Assembly: GCF_006540005.1 (NCBI RefSeq)
Contig: NZ_BJOC01000024.1
Location: 1 to 60,494 of the forward strand
Direction of reading: 5' to 3'
Length of the DNA: 60,494 nucleotides
DNA from: Halomonas halmophila
GTDB lineage: Bacteria > Pseudomonadota > Gammaproteobacteria > Pseudomonadales > Halomonadaceae
The translations under genes and the position numbers were made by a program. Below are positions 38,347 through 47,357 of this stretch, piece after piece (the first letter of the stretch is position 1; every line of letters starts with the position of its first letter). Under the pieces are notes generated by a model, which was not told the DNA's origin, made no database searches, and worked only from the letters and a program-made list of their open reading frames with translations.

Positions 38347-38919
38347 TCAAGCCCGCGGGTAGTGAATCACGTCATGAAAACGGGCCGGCGCCTCCCCGGC
38401 ATTGCGATAGGCATGCGGCTGGTCCGCCGCAAAGCGCCGCCCTTCCCCGGCCTCCAGACGCTGCCACTGATCCCCCAGTCTGAGCTCCAGCTGTCCCTCG
38501 ATGACCACCAGGTGCTCGACCACCCCGGGGGCGTGAGGATCCGACTCGCTGACCGCCCCCGGCGCCAGGCTGACCACCAGCCACTCGAAATGATGCTCGG
38601 GATCGTAGGCGAACAGCGGCGCCACCTGCATGCCGGCCTCATCCGTCATGCGCACCGCCTCACTGCCCGCCGCCAGCGTCTCGCCCGTCACCGGCTCGGC
38701 CAGCCCCGCCTCGGCGCCCAGCAGACGCGACAACGACACCCGAAAGCCACTCGCCAGCTTCCACAGCGTCGCCACCGTCGGGCTCGACTCACCCCGCTCG
38801 ATCTGCCCCAGCATCGCCTTGCTGACCCCGGTCTCCCGCGAGGTACGATCCAGGCTCCAACCCTGCTGCTGACGCAACAACCGCAACGTCGCCGCAATAT
38901 GCCGACCAATATCTTCCAT
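38347..38919 (-). CDS. XRE-family regulator with C-terminal cupin
   Basis: A 190-residue regulator: HTH at about 8-62 (LDRTSRETGVSKAMLGQIERG) and a cupin ligand domain at about 110-185 with DPHAPGVVEHLVVIEG. I chose the Met at 38919 since residues before it derive from a repeat-rich region. It is divergent from the benE transporter with a pair of direct repeats between, so it probably controls that gene. Confidence 0.92.
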   Translation of the reverse strand: MEDIGRHIAATLRLLRQQQGWSLDRTSRETGVSKAMLGQIERGESSPTVATLWKLASGFRVSLSRLLGAEAGLAEPVTGETLAAGSEAVRMTDEAGMQVAPLFAYDPEHHFEWLVVSLAPGAVSESDPHAPGVVEHLVVIEGQLELRLGDQWQRLEAGEGRRFAADQPHAYRNAGEAPARFHDVIHYPRA

Positions 38920-38942
38920 CGCTTCTATCCCCTCGCAACGCC

Positions 38943-38982
38943 CTTTCTTCCCTCTTCCCTCTTCCCTCTTCCCTCTTCCCGT
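38943..38982. repeat. CTTCCCT heptads between the XRE gene and benE
   Basis: Five consecutive CTTCCCT-type units at period 7. Confidence 0.8.
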
Positions 38983-38984
38983 TT

Positions 38985-39041
38985 GTGCGCCATAACGCAC
39001 GATGCTATCTTGCCCGCCTGCGTCACTTGTGCGCTATAACG
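38985..39041. promoter_or_regulatory. direct repeat GTGCGCYATAACG, probable XRE-cupin operator
   Basis: GTGCGCCATAACG at 38985-38997 and GTGCGCTATAACG at 39029-39041 lie 44 bases apart, about four helical turns, so on the same DNA face. The second ends 25 bases before the benE start. Confidence 0.65.
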
Positions 39042-39066
39042 TCCATGATCCCCGGGAGCCCGTCAC

Positions 39067-40257
39067 ATGTCCAGCCAGACTCCATCCCGCGCGCGCCACC
39101 TGCTCGGCGATACCACGCTGTCCACCATCACGGCAGGCTTCATCGCGGTGTTGATCGGCTATACCAGCTCGGCGGTGATCATCTTCCAGGCAGCCGAGGC
39201 GGCGGGCGCCACCCAGGCACAGATCGGCTCCTGGATGTGGGCGCTGGGCATCGGCTCCGGGCTGACCACCATCGTTTTTTCCTGGCGCTATCGCATGCCG
39301 CTGTTGACCGCCTGGTCGACACCGGGCGCCGCCCTGCTGGCCACCAGCCTGCCCGGCGTGCCCATGAGCGATGCCATCGGCGCCTTCATGTTCTCGGCAC
39401 TGCTGATCACACTGTGCGGCGTCACCGGGCTCTTCGAGCGCGTCATGCACCGCCTGCCGCGCGCCCTGGCCTCGGCCCTGCTGGCGGGAGTGCTGCTGCG
39501 CTTCGGGCTGGACCTGTTCCTCGCCATGGAGCAGCAACTGAGCCTGCCGCTGGCCATGTGCGGCGCCTATCTGGCAGGCAAGCGTTTCTGGCCGCGCTAC
39601 GCCATCCCGGGCGTGCTGCTGGTCGGCGTGGTGATGGCGATGTTCATGGGCAGCCTGCACCTGGGCGACGTCACCCCGGCGCTGGCGCGTCCGGACGCCA
39701 TCCTGCCGAGCCTGTCCTGGCAGGCGCTGATCGGCGTCGGCGTGCCGTTGTTCGTGGTCACCATGGCCTCCCAGAATCTGCCGGGTATCGCCGCCATCCG
39801 CGCCGCCGGCTATGCGCCACCCATCTCGCCGCTGATCAGTGGCACCGGCCTGACCACCCTGCTGCTGGCACCCTTCGGCGGCTTTGCGCTGAACCTGGCG
39901 GCCATCAGTGCCGCCGTCTGCCAGGGCCCGGAGGCGCATGCCGAGCCACAGCGTCGCTATGCCGCGGGCATCGCCGCCGGTGTCTTCTACCTGATTCTGG
40001 GACTGTTCGGCGCCACCGTGACCTCGCTGTTCGCCGCCTTCCCGGCCGAACTGGTGATGGCCGTGGCCGGGCTCGCGCTGCTGCCGACCCTGGGCGCCGG
40101 CCTGGCGGATGCACTGGGCAGCAGCGAGCATCGCGACGCCGCCCTGGTCACCTTCCTGATCACCGCCTCCGGCATCAGCCCCGGCGGCATCGGGGCCGCC
40201 TTCTGGGGACTCGTCGGCGGGCTGGTTAGCCTCTGGGTGTTGCAACAGCGCCACTGA
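39067..40257 (+). CDS. BenE-family transporter (benzoate/H+ symporter family)
   Basis: A 396-residue inner-membrane protein with about 12 hydrophobic segments. Family features: SSAVIIFQAAEAAGAT, TAWSTPGAALLATSLPG and GFALNLAAISAAVCQGPEAH. No benzoate catabolic genes are near, so the substrate is open. The divergent XRE-cupin regulator suggests induction by a small ligand. Confidence 0.93.
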   Translation: MSSQTPSRARHLLGDTTLSTITAGFIAVLIGYTSSAVIIFQAAEAAGATQAQIGSWMWALGIGSGLTTIVFSWRYRMPLLTAWSTPGAALLATSLPGVPMSDAIGAFMFSALLITLCGVTGLFERVMHRLPRALASALLAGVLLRFGLDLFLAMEQQLSLPLAMCGAYLAGKRFWPRYAIPGVLLVGVVMAMFMGSLHLGDVTPALARPDAILPSLSWQALIGVGVPLFVVTMASQNLPGIAAIRAAGYAPPISPLISGTGLTTLLLAPFGGFALNLAAISAAVCQGPEAHAEPQRRYAAGIAAGVFYLILGLFGATVTSLFAAFPAELVMAVAGLALLPTLGAGLADALGSSEHRDAALVTFLITASGISPGGIGAAFWGLVGGLVSLWVLQQRH

Positions 40258-40372
40258 GTGATCGCAGCGCGCTCGCCGGATGGGCAGCCACGTCACAGCC
40301 TGATAGGCTCATGGCCAGCCCCGGGCCAGGCCCGGGGCCCGACATCCCGCCGCGATGCCGAGGAGACAAGCC

Positions 40373-40987
40373 ATGCCGCAACCCCGACTGACGACCTGCC
40401 AGGGCGCCGAGATCACCCCCTACCTGGAAGGGCTCGCCGACCTGCGCATTCGCGTGTTCCGCGACTACCCCTATCTCTACGACGGTGATCCGGCCTATGA
40501 GGCCGAGTATCTCAAGCGCTATGCCGAGAACCCGCGCAGCCTCTTCGTGCTGGCGCTGGATGGCGAGCGGCTGGTCGGCGCCTCCACGGCCCAGCCGCTG
40601 AGCGATGAGGTCGAGGAATTCCGCGCGCCCTTCGAGGCCCAGGGCTACCGGGTCGCCGATGTCTTCTATTACGGCGAGTCGGTGCTGCTGCCCGAGTATC
40701 GCGGACACGGCCTCGGGCATGCCTTCATGGATGCCCGCGAGCAGCACGCCGAGGCCGCCGGCTATGCCTGGGTGGCCTTCTGTGCCGTGGAGCGCCCGGC
40801 GGATCATCCCCTCAAGCCGGCAGACTACCGCCCGCTGCATGACTTCTGGCAGGGGCGCGGCTACCAGCGACACCCCGAACTGGCTACCAGCTTTGCCTGG
40901 AAGGACGTCGGACACACCGAGGAGACCGACAAGCCCATGGTGTTCTGGCTCAATCGCATCGACAACATTCGGGAGGCGTCAGCATGA
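40373..40987 (+). CDS. GNAT-family N-acetyltransferase
   Basis: A 204-residue acetyltransferase. The acetyl-CoA site region reads FYYGESVLLPEYRGHGLGHAFM (RGHGLG at the core). The Met at 40373 is preferred because GAGGAG lies eight bases before it. It overlaps the nitrilase-family gene by four bases. The same two domains are fused in some other bacteria, suggesting one pathway. Confidence 0.85.
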   Translation: MPQPRLTTCQGAEITPYLEGLADLRIRVFRDYPYLYDGDPAYEAEYLKRYAENPRSLFVLALDGERLVGASTAQPLSDEVEEFRAPFEAQGYRVADVFYYGESVLLPEYRGHGLGHAFMDAREQHAEAAGYAWVAFCAVERPADHPLKPADYRPLHDFWQGRGYQRHPELATSFAWKDVGHTEETDKPMVFWLNRIDNIREASA

Positions 40988-41886
40988 CGCGTCACTCGCT
41001 ACGGGTCGCCACCGCCCAGTACCCCATCGAGGCCTTCGATGACATTGAGTCCTTTCGTCACAAGGCCGCACGCTGGGTGCGTGACGCCGCCAGCCGGGGC
41101 GCCGAACTGCTGGTATTTCCGGAGTACGGCGGCATGGAACTGACCTCATTGCTGCCCGAGGCCGAACGCGACGATATCCGGGCTCAGCGCCACGGCCTGC
41201 AGGCCTGGCGGGAGGTCTTCCACGAGACCTGGCGGGAGCTGGCCATGACGCATGGCGTGACCCTGCTGGCGCCCTCACTGCCCTGGGCCATCGGTGACGA
41301 TCACTTCGTCAATCGCGCCTGGCTGTTCACCCCGGATGGCCGCTTCGACCATCAGGACAAACAACTGATGACGCGCTTCGAGCGGGGGGACTGGGGCATC
41401 TCGCCGGGTGACGGCCTGCGCGTCTTCGACACCCCGGCGGGTAAACTGGGCGTACTGATCTGCTACGACAGCGAGTTTCCGCTGCTGGCCCGGGCGCTGA
41501 TCGACGCCGGTGCCGAACTGCTGCTGGTACCCAGCTGCACCGACACCCAGGCCGGCTATCAGCGCGTGCGCCTGAGCTCCCAGGCCCGCGCCATCGAGCA
41601 GCAGGTAGCGGTGGTTCATTCGCCGACCATCGGCGAGGCCCTGTGGTCGCCGGCGGTGGACATCAATATCGGCCATGCCGCCGTCTACACGCCCTGCGAT
41701 CACGGCTTCCCGCCGGACGGCATCCTGGTGCAGAGCGCCGACGCCACGCCGGGCTGGCAGTTCGCCACCCTCGACCTGACCACCATCGCCGCACTGCGCG
41801 ACACCGGCCAGGTCGACAACCATGCCGACTGGCTGCGTCAGGCCCAGCGGCTTGCCGATGGCATCGAGGTACGCCAGCTGGTCTAG
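40984..41886 (+). CDS. carbon-nitrogen hydrolase (nitrilase superfamily)
   Basis: A 300-residue hydrolase with the Glu-Lys-Cys triad visible in [18 protein letters not shown] and LICYDSEFP. It probably cleaves an amide; the substrate is unknown. It is translationally coupled to the GNAT gene. The downstream gene, proS, has its own start region 98 bases later. Confidence 0.92.
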   Translation: MTRHSLRVATAQYPIEAFDDIESFRHKAARWVRDAASRGAELLVFPEYGGMELTSLLPEAERDDIRAQRHGLQAWREVFHETWRELAMTHGVTLLAPSLPWAIGDDHFVNRAWLFTPDGRFDHQDKQLMTRFERGDWGISPGDGLRVFDTPAGKLGVLICYDSEFPLLARALIDAGAELLLVPSCTDTQAGYQRVRLSSQARAIEQQVAVVHSPTIGEALWSPAVDINIGHAAVYTPCDHGFPPDGILVQSADATPGWQFATLDLTTIAALRDTGQVDNHADWLRQAQRLADGIEVRQLV

Positions 41887-41984
41887 GCATCCCGGCTCCT
41901 TTTGCCGCCATCCTCGCCAGGTCGTACAATGCCGCTTTAGGCACTTCTGATAGCCACAAACCAACAAGCTCTCACGGACCCCTC

Positions 41985-43706
41985 ATGCGCGCCAGTCAAC
42001 TGTTGATCGCCACTCTGAAGGAAACCCCCGCCGACGCCGATATCGTCAGTCATCAGTTGATGCTGCGCGCGGGAATGATTCGTCGCCTCAACGCCGGCCT
42101 CTATACCTGGCTGCCGCTGGGTCTGCGTACTCTGCGCAAGGTCGAGAACATCGTCCGCGAGGAGATGAATCGTGCCCATGCCCAGGAAGTGCTGATGCCG
42201 GCCATTCAGCCGGCCGAGCTGTGGCAGGAATCCGGCCGCTGGGATCAGTACGGCAACCTGCTGCTGCGCATCCGCGACCGGCACGACCGCGACTTCTGCT
42301 ATGGCCCGACCCACGAGGAAGTCATCACCGACCTGGTGCGCAACGAGATCCGCTCCTACAAGCAGGTGCCCTCGAACTTCTACCAGATCCAGACCAAGTT
42401 CCGCGACGAGACGCGCCCGCGCTTCGGCGTGATGCGCGCCCGCGAGTTCATCATGAAGGACGCTTACTCCTTCGATGTCGACCAGGCCGGCCTGCAGCGT
42501 TCCTACGACGCCATGTACGACGCCTATGTGCGCATCTTCACGAGGCTGGGGCTGGACTTCCGTGCCGTGGAAGCCGACAACGGCGACATCGGAGGCAGCG
42601 GCTCCCACGAATTCCAGGTGCTGGCCGAGTCCGGCGAAGACGCCGTGATCTTCTCCACCGAGTCCGACTACGCCGCCAACATCGAGAAGGCCGAGGCCCT
42701 GCCGGCGCCCCTGGGCGAGACGCCCGAGCGCCCTGCCCCGCAGGAAAGCCTGGAGCTGGTCGACACGCCAGATGTGAAGACCATCGCGGCGCTGGTCGAG
42801 AAGCACAACCTGCCCATCGAGAAGACCATCAAGACGCTGATGGTCAAGGGCAGCGAAGGTGGCCTCGTCGCCCTGCTGGTGCGCGGCGACCACGAGCTCA
42901 ACGAGGTCAAGGCCGAGAACCTGCCCGAGGTGGCCGCACCACTGACCATGGGCACCGAGGAAGAAATCCGCGCCGCCGTGGGCGCCGGCCCCGGCTCGCT
43001 GGGCCCGGTCAACCTCGACATGCCGCTGGTCATCGACCGCAGCGTGGCGCTGATGAGCGACTTCGGCGCCGGCGCCAACATCGAGGACAAGCACTACTTC
43101 GGCATCAACTGGGAGCGTGACGTCGCCCTGCCCAAGGTCGCCGACCTGCGCAACGTCGTCGAAGGCGACCCCTCGCCGGACGGCAAGGGCACCCTGGCCA
43201 TCGCCCGCGGCATCGAGGTCGGCCACGTCTTCCAGCTGGGCACCAAGTACTCCACGGCGATGAACGCCACCGTGCTGGACGAAAACGGCAAGACAGTGCC
43301 GCTGCTGATGGGTTGCTACGGCATCGGCGTAACCCGCGTGGTCGCCGCCGCCATCGAGCAGAACCACGACGACGCCGGCATCATCTGGCCCGACGCCATC
43401 GCCCCCTACAACGTCGCCCTGGTGCCGATGAACGCCCACAAGTCGCAGCGCGTGCGCGACGAGAGCGAACGCCTCTACCAGGCCTTCAGCGACGCCGGTA
43501 TCGACGTGCTGCTCGACGACCGCGACCTGCGCCCCGGCGTGCGCTTCGCCGACCAGGAACTGATGGGCATCCCCCATCGCATCGTCATCGGCGACCGCAG
43601 CCTCGACAACGGCGAGCTGGAATACAAGGGCCGGCGCGACAGCGAAGCCACCATGATCCCGATCGACGACATCGTCAGCGTGCTGAAAGACAAGATCGCC
43701 AGTTGA
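41985..43706 (+). CDS. proS: prolyl-tRNA synthetase
   Basis: A 573-residue class II synthetase of the bacterial type. The start [18 protein letters not shown] is standard. Motif 2 ([26 protein letters not shown]) precedes the editing insertion (about 225-405, [21 protein letters not shown]...). Motif 3 (GCYGIGVTR) and the anticodon-binding domain close the protein. The plus-strand tail ends in a strong terminator; the integron begins beyond it. Confidence 0.97.
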   Translation: MRASQLLIATLKETPADADIVSHQLMLRAGMIRRLNAGLYTWLPLGLRTLRKVENIVREEMNRAHAQEVLMPAIQPAELWQESGRWDQYGNLLLRIRDRHDRDFCYGPTHEEVITDLVRNEIRSYKQVPSNFYQIQTKFRDETRPRFGVMRAREFIMKDAYSFDVDQAGLQRSYDAMYDAYVRIFTRLGLDFRAVEADNGDIGGSGSHEFQVLAESGEDAVIFSTESDYAANIEKAEALPAPLGETPERPAPQESLELVDTPDVKTIAALVEKHNLPIEKTIKTLMVKGSEGGLVALLVRGDHELNEVKAENLPEVAAPLTMGTEEEIRAAVGAGPGSLGPVNLDMPLVIDRSVALMSDFGAGANIEDKHYFGINWERDVALPKVADLRNVVEGDPSPDGKGTLAIARGIEVGHVFQLGTKYSTAMNATVLDENGKTVPLLMGCYGIGVTRVVAAAIEQNHDDAGIIWPDAIAPYNVALVPMNAHKSQRVRDESERLYQAFSDAGIDVLLDDRDLRPGVRFADQELMGIPHRIVIGDRSLDNGELEYKGRRDSEATMIPIDDIVSVLKDKIAS

Positions 43707-43737
43707 TCCGATAGCGACGCTTCACCGCGTCAGACGT

Positions 43738-43786
43738 AAAGAACCCGCCGACCTCGAGCACACACTCGAGACCGGCGGGTTCTTTC
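43738..43786 (+). terminator. intrinsic terminator of proS
   Basis: AAAGAACCCGCCG pairs with CGGCGGGTTCTTT, with a second internal CTCGAG stem. The right arm ends in TTCTTT. The stem would work in both directions. Confidence 0.85.
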
Positions 43787-43846
43787 CTGAATGACAAAGC
43801 CCAACTGCATTACCCAGGGATTTGTTGACTCTCACTGCGTTGGGGT

Positions 43847-43915
43847 TCAAAAGTGTTCCTTCAGGACACCTTCAAGCTGCTCAATGTCATTTGCCGATAG
43901 GTTCATGCTTTCCAT
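43847..43915 (-). CDS. possible 22-residue peptide at the distal end of the integron
   Basis: MESMNLSANDIEQLEGVLKE is followed by HF and a stop. AAAGGAG lies about a dozen bases before the ATG. It has no recognised family. It follows a truncated attC half-site, so it may be the remains of a cassette gene or chance. Confidence 0.3.
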   Translation of the reverse strand: MESMNLSANDIEQLEGVLKEHF

Positions 43916-43968
43916 ATCTTCATTTCTCCTTTGAGCACAGCAGAAGATACAGCCGACACAAGCCACTT

Positions 43969-44000
43969 GTTAGAATGCATAAAACGTTCACGTCTCAGGC
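43969..44000 (-). other. truncated attC half-site at the distal end of the array
   Basis: On the minus strand TTCTAAC (inverse core) is followed by AAGTGGCTTGTGTCGGCTG, a typical attC left half, shortly after the last cassette gene. The matching right half and core site are missing. The array therefore ends by deletion. Confidence 0.5.
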
Positions 44001-44008
44001 GCCATTGC

Positions 44009-44329
44009 CTAATGGTTTTCAATACGCCCCTTCAATCGCATAACACCACCCTTAGCTGGAGTAACGACTGTGTTCGCCTCCATAGAATAAAAATCCAGCA
44101 CATGAACGATAGTACTTCCAATGTGCTCCTGCCAAGAGAGCAGCACTAGATTGTCACGGATTTTAACTGCCTCGTATTCGACGGTATCTGAAAAACCGAC
44201 ATTGTCGCCCGACACGATTTCAACCGTTAGCTCATGCTCTGAATGGACCGTAATCCGCGGTGTAAAAGGCTGAAAATTGATCTCCATCACTTGGCCAGCA
44301 TCAAGTGGCGATGTGGCTTTCGTGGCCAT
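44009..44329 (-). CDS. integron cassette 9: MoaF-like protein
   Basis: A 106-residue protein with the lipocalin-like segment VEYEAVKIRDNLVLLSWQE and STIVHVLDF, which matches the MoaF-like domain. It is the last gene in the array. No promoter of its own is obvious; cassette genes are normally read from upstream. The function in this setting is unknown. Confidence 0.7.
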   Translation of the reverse strand: MATKATSPLDAGQVMEINFQPFTPRITVHSEHELTVEIVSGDNVGFSDTVEYEAVKIRDNLVLLSWQEHIGSTIVHVLDFYSMEANTVVTPAKGGVMRLKGRIENH

Positions 44330-44350
44330 TTTATCCCCCTGGTTCTGAAA

Positions 44351-44431
44351 ACAACGATTTAAGAAGCAGCTTGCAGTGGCGTCCGGTGGACGGCCGACAG
44401 GCCGGGAATGAATTCAAGCGGATTATTAAGC
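44351..44431 (-). repeat. attC of cassette 8, degenerate
   Basis: The inverse core reads GCTTAAT, one base off the complement of this cassette's own start (GTTAAGC). The middle holds GGCC and CAAGC/GCTTG pairings. The right core near 44351 is poor. Confidence 0.5.
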
Positions 44432-44821
44432 ATTGATCTGGCGAAAGAATCCAGCCTCATCCCGGACACCTACTCGGTTTCCATCAGGATCGCTTATGTT
44501 GATCGTCCTGCCCCAAGCGCTTTCTTTGATGGCAGCCTCGATGCCCCATGCTCTAATTCTTGCCAAGGCTTCCTCCAGATCATCGACGTTGAAACGCAGT
44601 TTGAAGCTTCCCTCTACAGGTGACTTGACGCCGTCCTTTGCTTTACCTCCTTGCTCAACCATCAAGTAGCCATCACCATACTCAAGGCAGGTTAGCCTAA
44701 AACCATCCTCGTTTTTTTCGAACAGCTGACGCAAGCCAAAGAGGTCTCGATAGAACGCCACACACTCCTCGAAATTTTCCGTATTCAGAATTATGCCGTA
44801 GCGGGCTATATTCGCGTGCAT
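44426..44821 (-). CDS. integron cassette 8: VOC-family (glyoxalase/bleomycin-resistance) protein
   Basis: A 131-residue protein of two beta-alpha-beta-beta-beta modules: YGIILNTENFEECVAFYRDLFG and then KLRFNVDDLEEALARIRAWG followed by NISDPDGNRVGVRDE. VOC proteins are frequent cassette cargo and range from resistance to detoxification; the role cannot be told. The stop codon lies inside the attC inverse core. Confidence 0.88.
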   Translation of the reverse strand: MHANIARYGIILNTENFEECVAFYRDLFGLRQLFEKNEDGFRLTCLEYGDGYLMVEQGGKAKDGVKSPVEGSFKLRFNVDDLEEALARIRAWGIEAAIKESAWGRTINISDPDGNRVGVRDEAGFFRQINA

Positions 44822-44834
44822 GAACTTTCCTTAT

Positions 44835-44912
44835 GCTTAACGCAGGCCATAATGTGCCGAATGAGACGAGGTTCGACGCACGGAACACGCGAACTTAATG
44901 GTCTGGTTAAAC
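44835..44912 (-). repeat. attC of cassette 7
   Basis: On the minus strand GTTTAAC (RYYYAAC) to GTTAAGC (GTTRRRY) over 78 bases, with complementary inner arms (GTGCCG/CGGCAC-like). Confidence 0.8.
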
Positions 44913-44916
44913 CTCG

Positions 44917-45381
44917 TCACGACAAAACCTTACGCATGAGTGCATTTGGGACGACTACTCCTCGCAACTCAGGTGCCCGTCGCTCAATGATACAGAAACC
45001 GAATTTTTCAAAGAAAGGCTGTGCCGTCAGGCTCACGTCGGATGTCAGTTCTGTTAAGCCAAGCGAGATTGCTTCACTGTGAAGAGACAACATCAATAAC
45101 GTTCCAACTCCCTGACTTGAGTGCAACCCCGAAACGAAAAAGTGGTCAATATAGCCCGAAGGCTGCACATCAGCATAGCCAACAATCGTTTCGCCGATCT
45201 CGGCGACAAATGGCTTGATGTCACGCATTTTTCGTGCCCAAAGTTCCTGATCCAAGCTTCCCGGCGCCCAAGCATTAATCTGTGCAGGTGTGTAGTCGCG
45301 GCTTGCAACAAGATGAATCGCCGAGTGAAAAACTTCGAAAAGCTCACGCTCTTCACCAGTACGAAAACGACGGATATGCAC
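44917..45381 (-). CDS. integron cassette 7: GNAT N-acetyltransferase
   Basis: A 154-residue acetyltransferase: IRRFRTGEERELFEVFHSAI at the N-terminus, then VGYADVQPSGYIDHFFVSG and the acetyl-CoA loop SSQGVGTLLM. The substrate is unknown. GNAT genes are common integron cargo. Confidence 0.9.
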   Translation of the reverse strand: MHIRRFRTGEERELFEVFHSAIHLVASRDYTPAQINAWAPGSLDQELWARKMRDIKPFVAEIGETIVGYADVQPSGYIDHFFVSGLHSSQGVGTLLMLSLHSEAISLGLTELTSDVSLTAQPFFEKFGFCIIERRAPELRGVVVPNALMRKVLS

Positions 45382-45397
45382 TGTTTCTCCTATAGGG

Positions 45398-45472
45398 CAT
45401 AACGCTATGGATGAGATGCGTGGGAAAGCACACGGTGCTTTACAAAATCGCCCTCGATCCTATCCGTTAGGT
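45398..45472 (-). repeat. attC of cassette 6
   Basis: Inverse core ACCTAAC, an inner hairpin AAAGCAC/GTGCTTT, and right core GTTATGC, over 75 bases. Confidence 0.75.
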
Positions 45473-45512
45473 ATGATGTGATCGAAGCTGAATCTGTCCC
45501 CCCTCACGCCGT

Positions 45513-45968
45513 TCAACCTGCCCTCACACCGGGCCCATGACAGATCGGCAGCTCCCGGTCGCCGACAAATCGGGGGAGTCTATCCACGACATCGAACCAT
45601 GGGATCCGTTCTTCGTAGAAATCATGCTGTGTCGGCACGAAGTCTTCGGGTCGGTCGAACGTGCTGATGTGCAGGTCGATAATATTCGTGTCCTGGAAGC
45701 GATTCGAGGGCGCCTCCCACGTCAACGATGTGCCGCAATCACCACAAAAGGCACGTCGAACACCGAGGGAAGATTCGTAGAACTTCCTTTTACCCTTCGT
45801 GAACTTGACCTGCTCCTCGACGAATATCACCAACGTGGCCACCGGTGCACCCGTGTGCCGTCGACAGCTGGAGCAATGGCAATGTACGACGAGCTTGGGC
45901 TCGCCCTCGGCCTCGTATCGGATTGCCCCACACATGCACCCACCCTTGTGTACTGAAGGTTTTTGCAC
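45513..45968 (-). CDS. integron cassette 6: GFA-family (CENP-V-like) protein
   Basis: A 151-residue zinc protein. The cysteines in GGCMCGAIRYE, HCHCSSCRRHTG and FCGDCGTSL are the GFA/CENP-V pattern. The family includes glutathione-dependent formaldehyde-activating enzyme, but most members are uncharacterised. Codon choice and GC are nearer the chromosome than in the next cassettes. Confidence 0.9.
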   Translation of the reverse strand: MQKPSVHKGGCMCGAIRYEAEGEPKLVVHCHCSSCRRHTGAPVATLVIFVEEQVKFTKGKRKFYESSLGVRRAFCGDCGTSLTWEAPSNRFQDTNIIDLHISTFDRPEDFVPTQHDFYEERIPWFDVVDRLPRFVGDRELPICHGPGVRAG

Positions 45969-46021
45969 TCTCGGTCCCCCTTACGTAGCAAGTTTCGCGA
46001 CTCGACCCTCACGTGTTTGTC

Positions 46022-46253
46022 GCCTAACAAGGCTGTAGAAAACTCTAGCCTCCTTTTCCAGTGACACTCTTACGTAAAGTTTAGGTGTGTTGTTTTCGAT
46101 GATGGACGCTCCATATCTTAAGCATAGGTGCTATTTTTAGTTAGTTTATCGATCATTTTCAGTCGAATCACGGCCTGCGACGTTTTTCTACAGCCTCAAC
46201 GCCAGCAGCAGGGGCGCGACGTCAGGAGCGTCCCTTGCCTGCATTTGTTAGAT
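46022..46253 (-). repeat. attC of cassette 5, split by a MITE
   Basis: Inverse core ATCTAAC at 46247-46253 is followed (minus strand) by a normal attC body to GCTGGC, where a 169-bp element interrupts the right core. Beyond it lies the rest of GTTAGGC at 46022-46028. Without the insert the site is a regular 66-base attC. Confidence 0.8.
46029..46197. mobile_element. 169-bp MITE-like element inside an attC site
   Basis: Terminal inverted repeats AGGCTGTAGAAAA (13 bp, perfect) with AAC directly repeated on both sides (46026-46028 and 46198-46200). No ORF. Its ends differ from those of the 15515 element, so it belongs to another family. Confidence 0.75.
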
Positions 46254-47252
46254 TCAATCATTCGTGACCTTCCTGGCGAATTTACGAATAAGGTGCTTAT
46301 CGTTAACATCAGCAAATAACCGTTTTATTGCCTCATCATCAGGCTCGGAAAATTTCATGAATTTCTTTCCATAAACGCCATACTGACAATCCTTTTGTTT
46401 ATTCTCTAGATCTCGTAGTATTAAACGCACTTTCTCACACGCCTCAACATATCTGAGTGCAATCCCAGGCAAGTCGCGGGTCTTTATGTTAGATATGATA
46501 TACCTGTGTATCACGCGATTTCTTAACTTATACAACGAATTCAGCTCTTTGTGGTCATTGTCTTTAATGACATTATATTTAAGAGCATCATCGTATATTT
46601 TTCGCTCCATCAAGCCTCGTTCATCTTCTGCTTGAAAAAGATATTTTATTGGGACCTCGTCCGTCTGATTCTTCAGTTGGATGGCGATGACTATGCTCAA
46701 CCTTAGAAATGCATCAATCTGATTGGCAGAAACGGCAATCACTTCCACAAATGAATCTGATTCTATCGCGTTATCCAGAAGGTCGTATGATGCAGCCAAC
46801 GCCCCTTGGAATCGATCAAACTTTTCCATATCAGAGGCGAGCTTTCGGTCTCCAGGAGGGACAATAACCACAGATTTTAAAATTTTATCAACTAAGCGGA
46901 GTTCTTCATTTATTTGTTCATCGTTATCAAGACTTGCATCATGGATATATTTACCGATTAAAGCCTGATCTGCTGAAGCCCCATAAAACATGTGAACACA
47001 GAACTCTGAATCATCCATCCTGGAAGGTCGCCATCTAAGTTCTGGCACACCATTCGGATACTCATCTGCAAGTTTTGGTGCTATTTCCTCTAGTGGATAA
47101 CAGCTAATCTGAAAACACCCGTTAGCGTTTTCATAGGGCTGAAAGCTGTATGGGGACTTTTCCTCTTCGCCTTCCACAACAGGGTTGAGGTATTGCCACT
47201 CTGTTGGAATTTGAATCAGGAATATCCCGTTGGGCTCTGTCCAATGCTTCAT
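46254..47252 (-). CDS. integron cassette 5: protein with HepT-like HEPN motif
   Basis: A 332-residue protein of two parts. Residues 1-130 form an unrecognised beta-rich domain (FLIQIPTEWQYLN...). The helical C-terminal half has R244-N-R-V-I-H249-R-Y251 in SLYKLRNRVIHRYI, an exact RX4HXY motif, the active site of HepT-type HEPN RNases. No MNT nucleotidyltransferase partner is next to it. GC content is much lower than the chromosome, so it was acquired. A HEPN nuclease is likely; toxicity is inference. Confidence 0.7.
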   Translation of the reverse strand: MKHWTEPNGIFLIQIPTEWQYLNPVVEGEEEKSPYSFQPYENANGCFQISCYPLEEIAPKLADEYPNGVPELRWRPSRMDDSEFCVHMFYGASADQALIGKYIHDASLDNDEQINEELRLVDKILKSVVIVPPGDRKLASDMEKFDRFQGALAASYDLLDNAIESDSFVEVIAVSANQIDAFLRLSIVIAIQLKNQTDEVPIKYLFQAEDERGLMERKIYDDALKYNVIKDNDHKELNSLYKLRNRVIHRYIISNIKTRDLPGIALRYVEACEKVRLILRDLENKQKDCQYGVYGKKFMKFSEPDDEAIKRLFADVNDKHLIRKFARKVTND

Positions 47253-47270
47253 TCAGCATTCCTGCGAAAT

Positions 47271-47354
47271 ATCTAACGCCGCCAGCACGCGCGGCTACGG
47301 AATGGAGGCGAAGCCGCAATGCAGTAGACGTCGCCGTGACTTGCCTTGTTAGGC
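47271..47354 (-). repeat. attC of cassette 4
   Basis: GCCTAAC to GTTAGAT on the minus strand, 84 bases, both matching consensus, with GGCTTCGCC-like complementary inner arms. Confidence 0.88.
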
Positions 47355-47357
47355 AAC

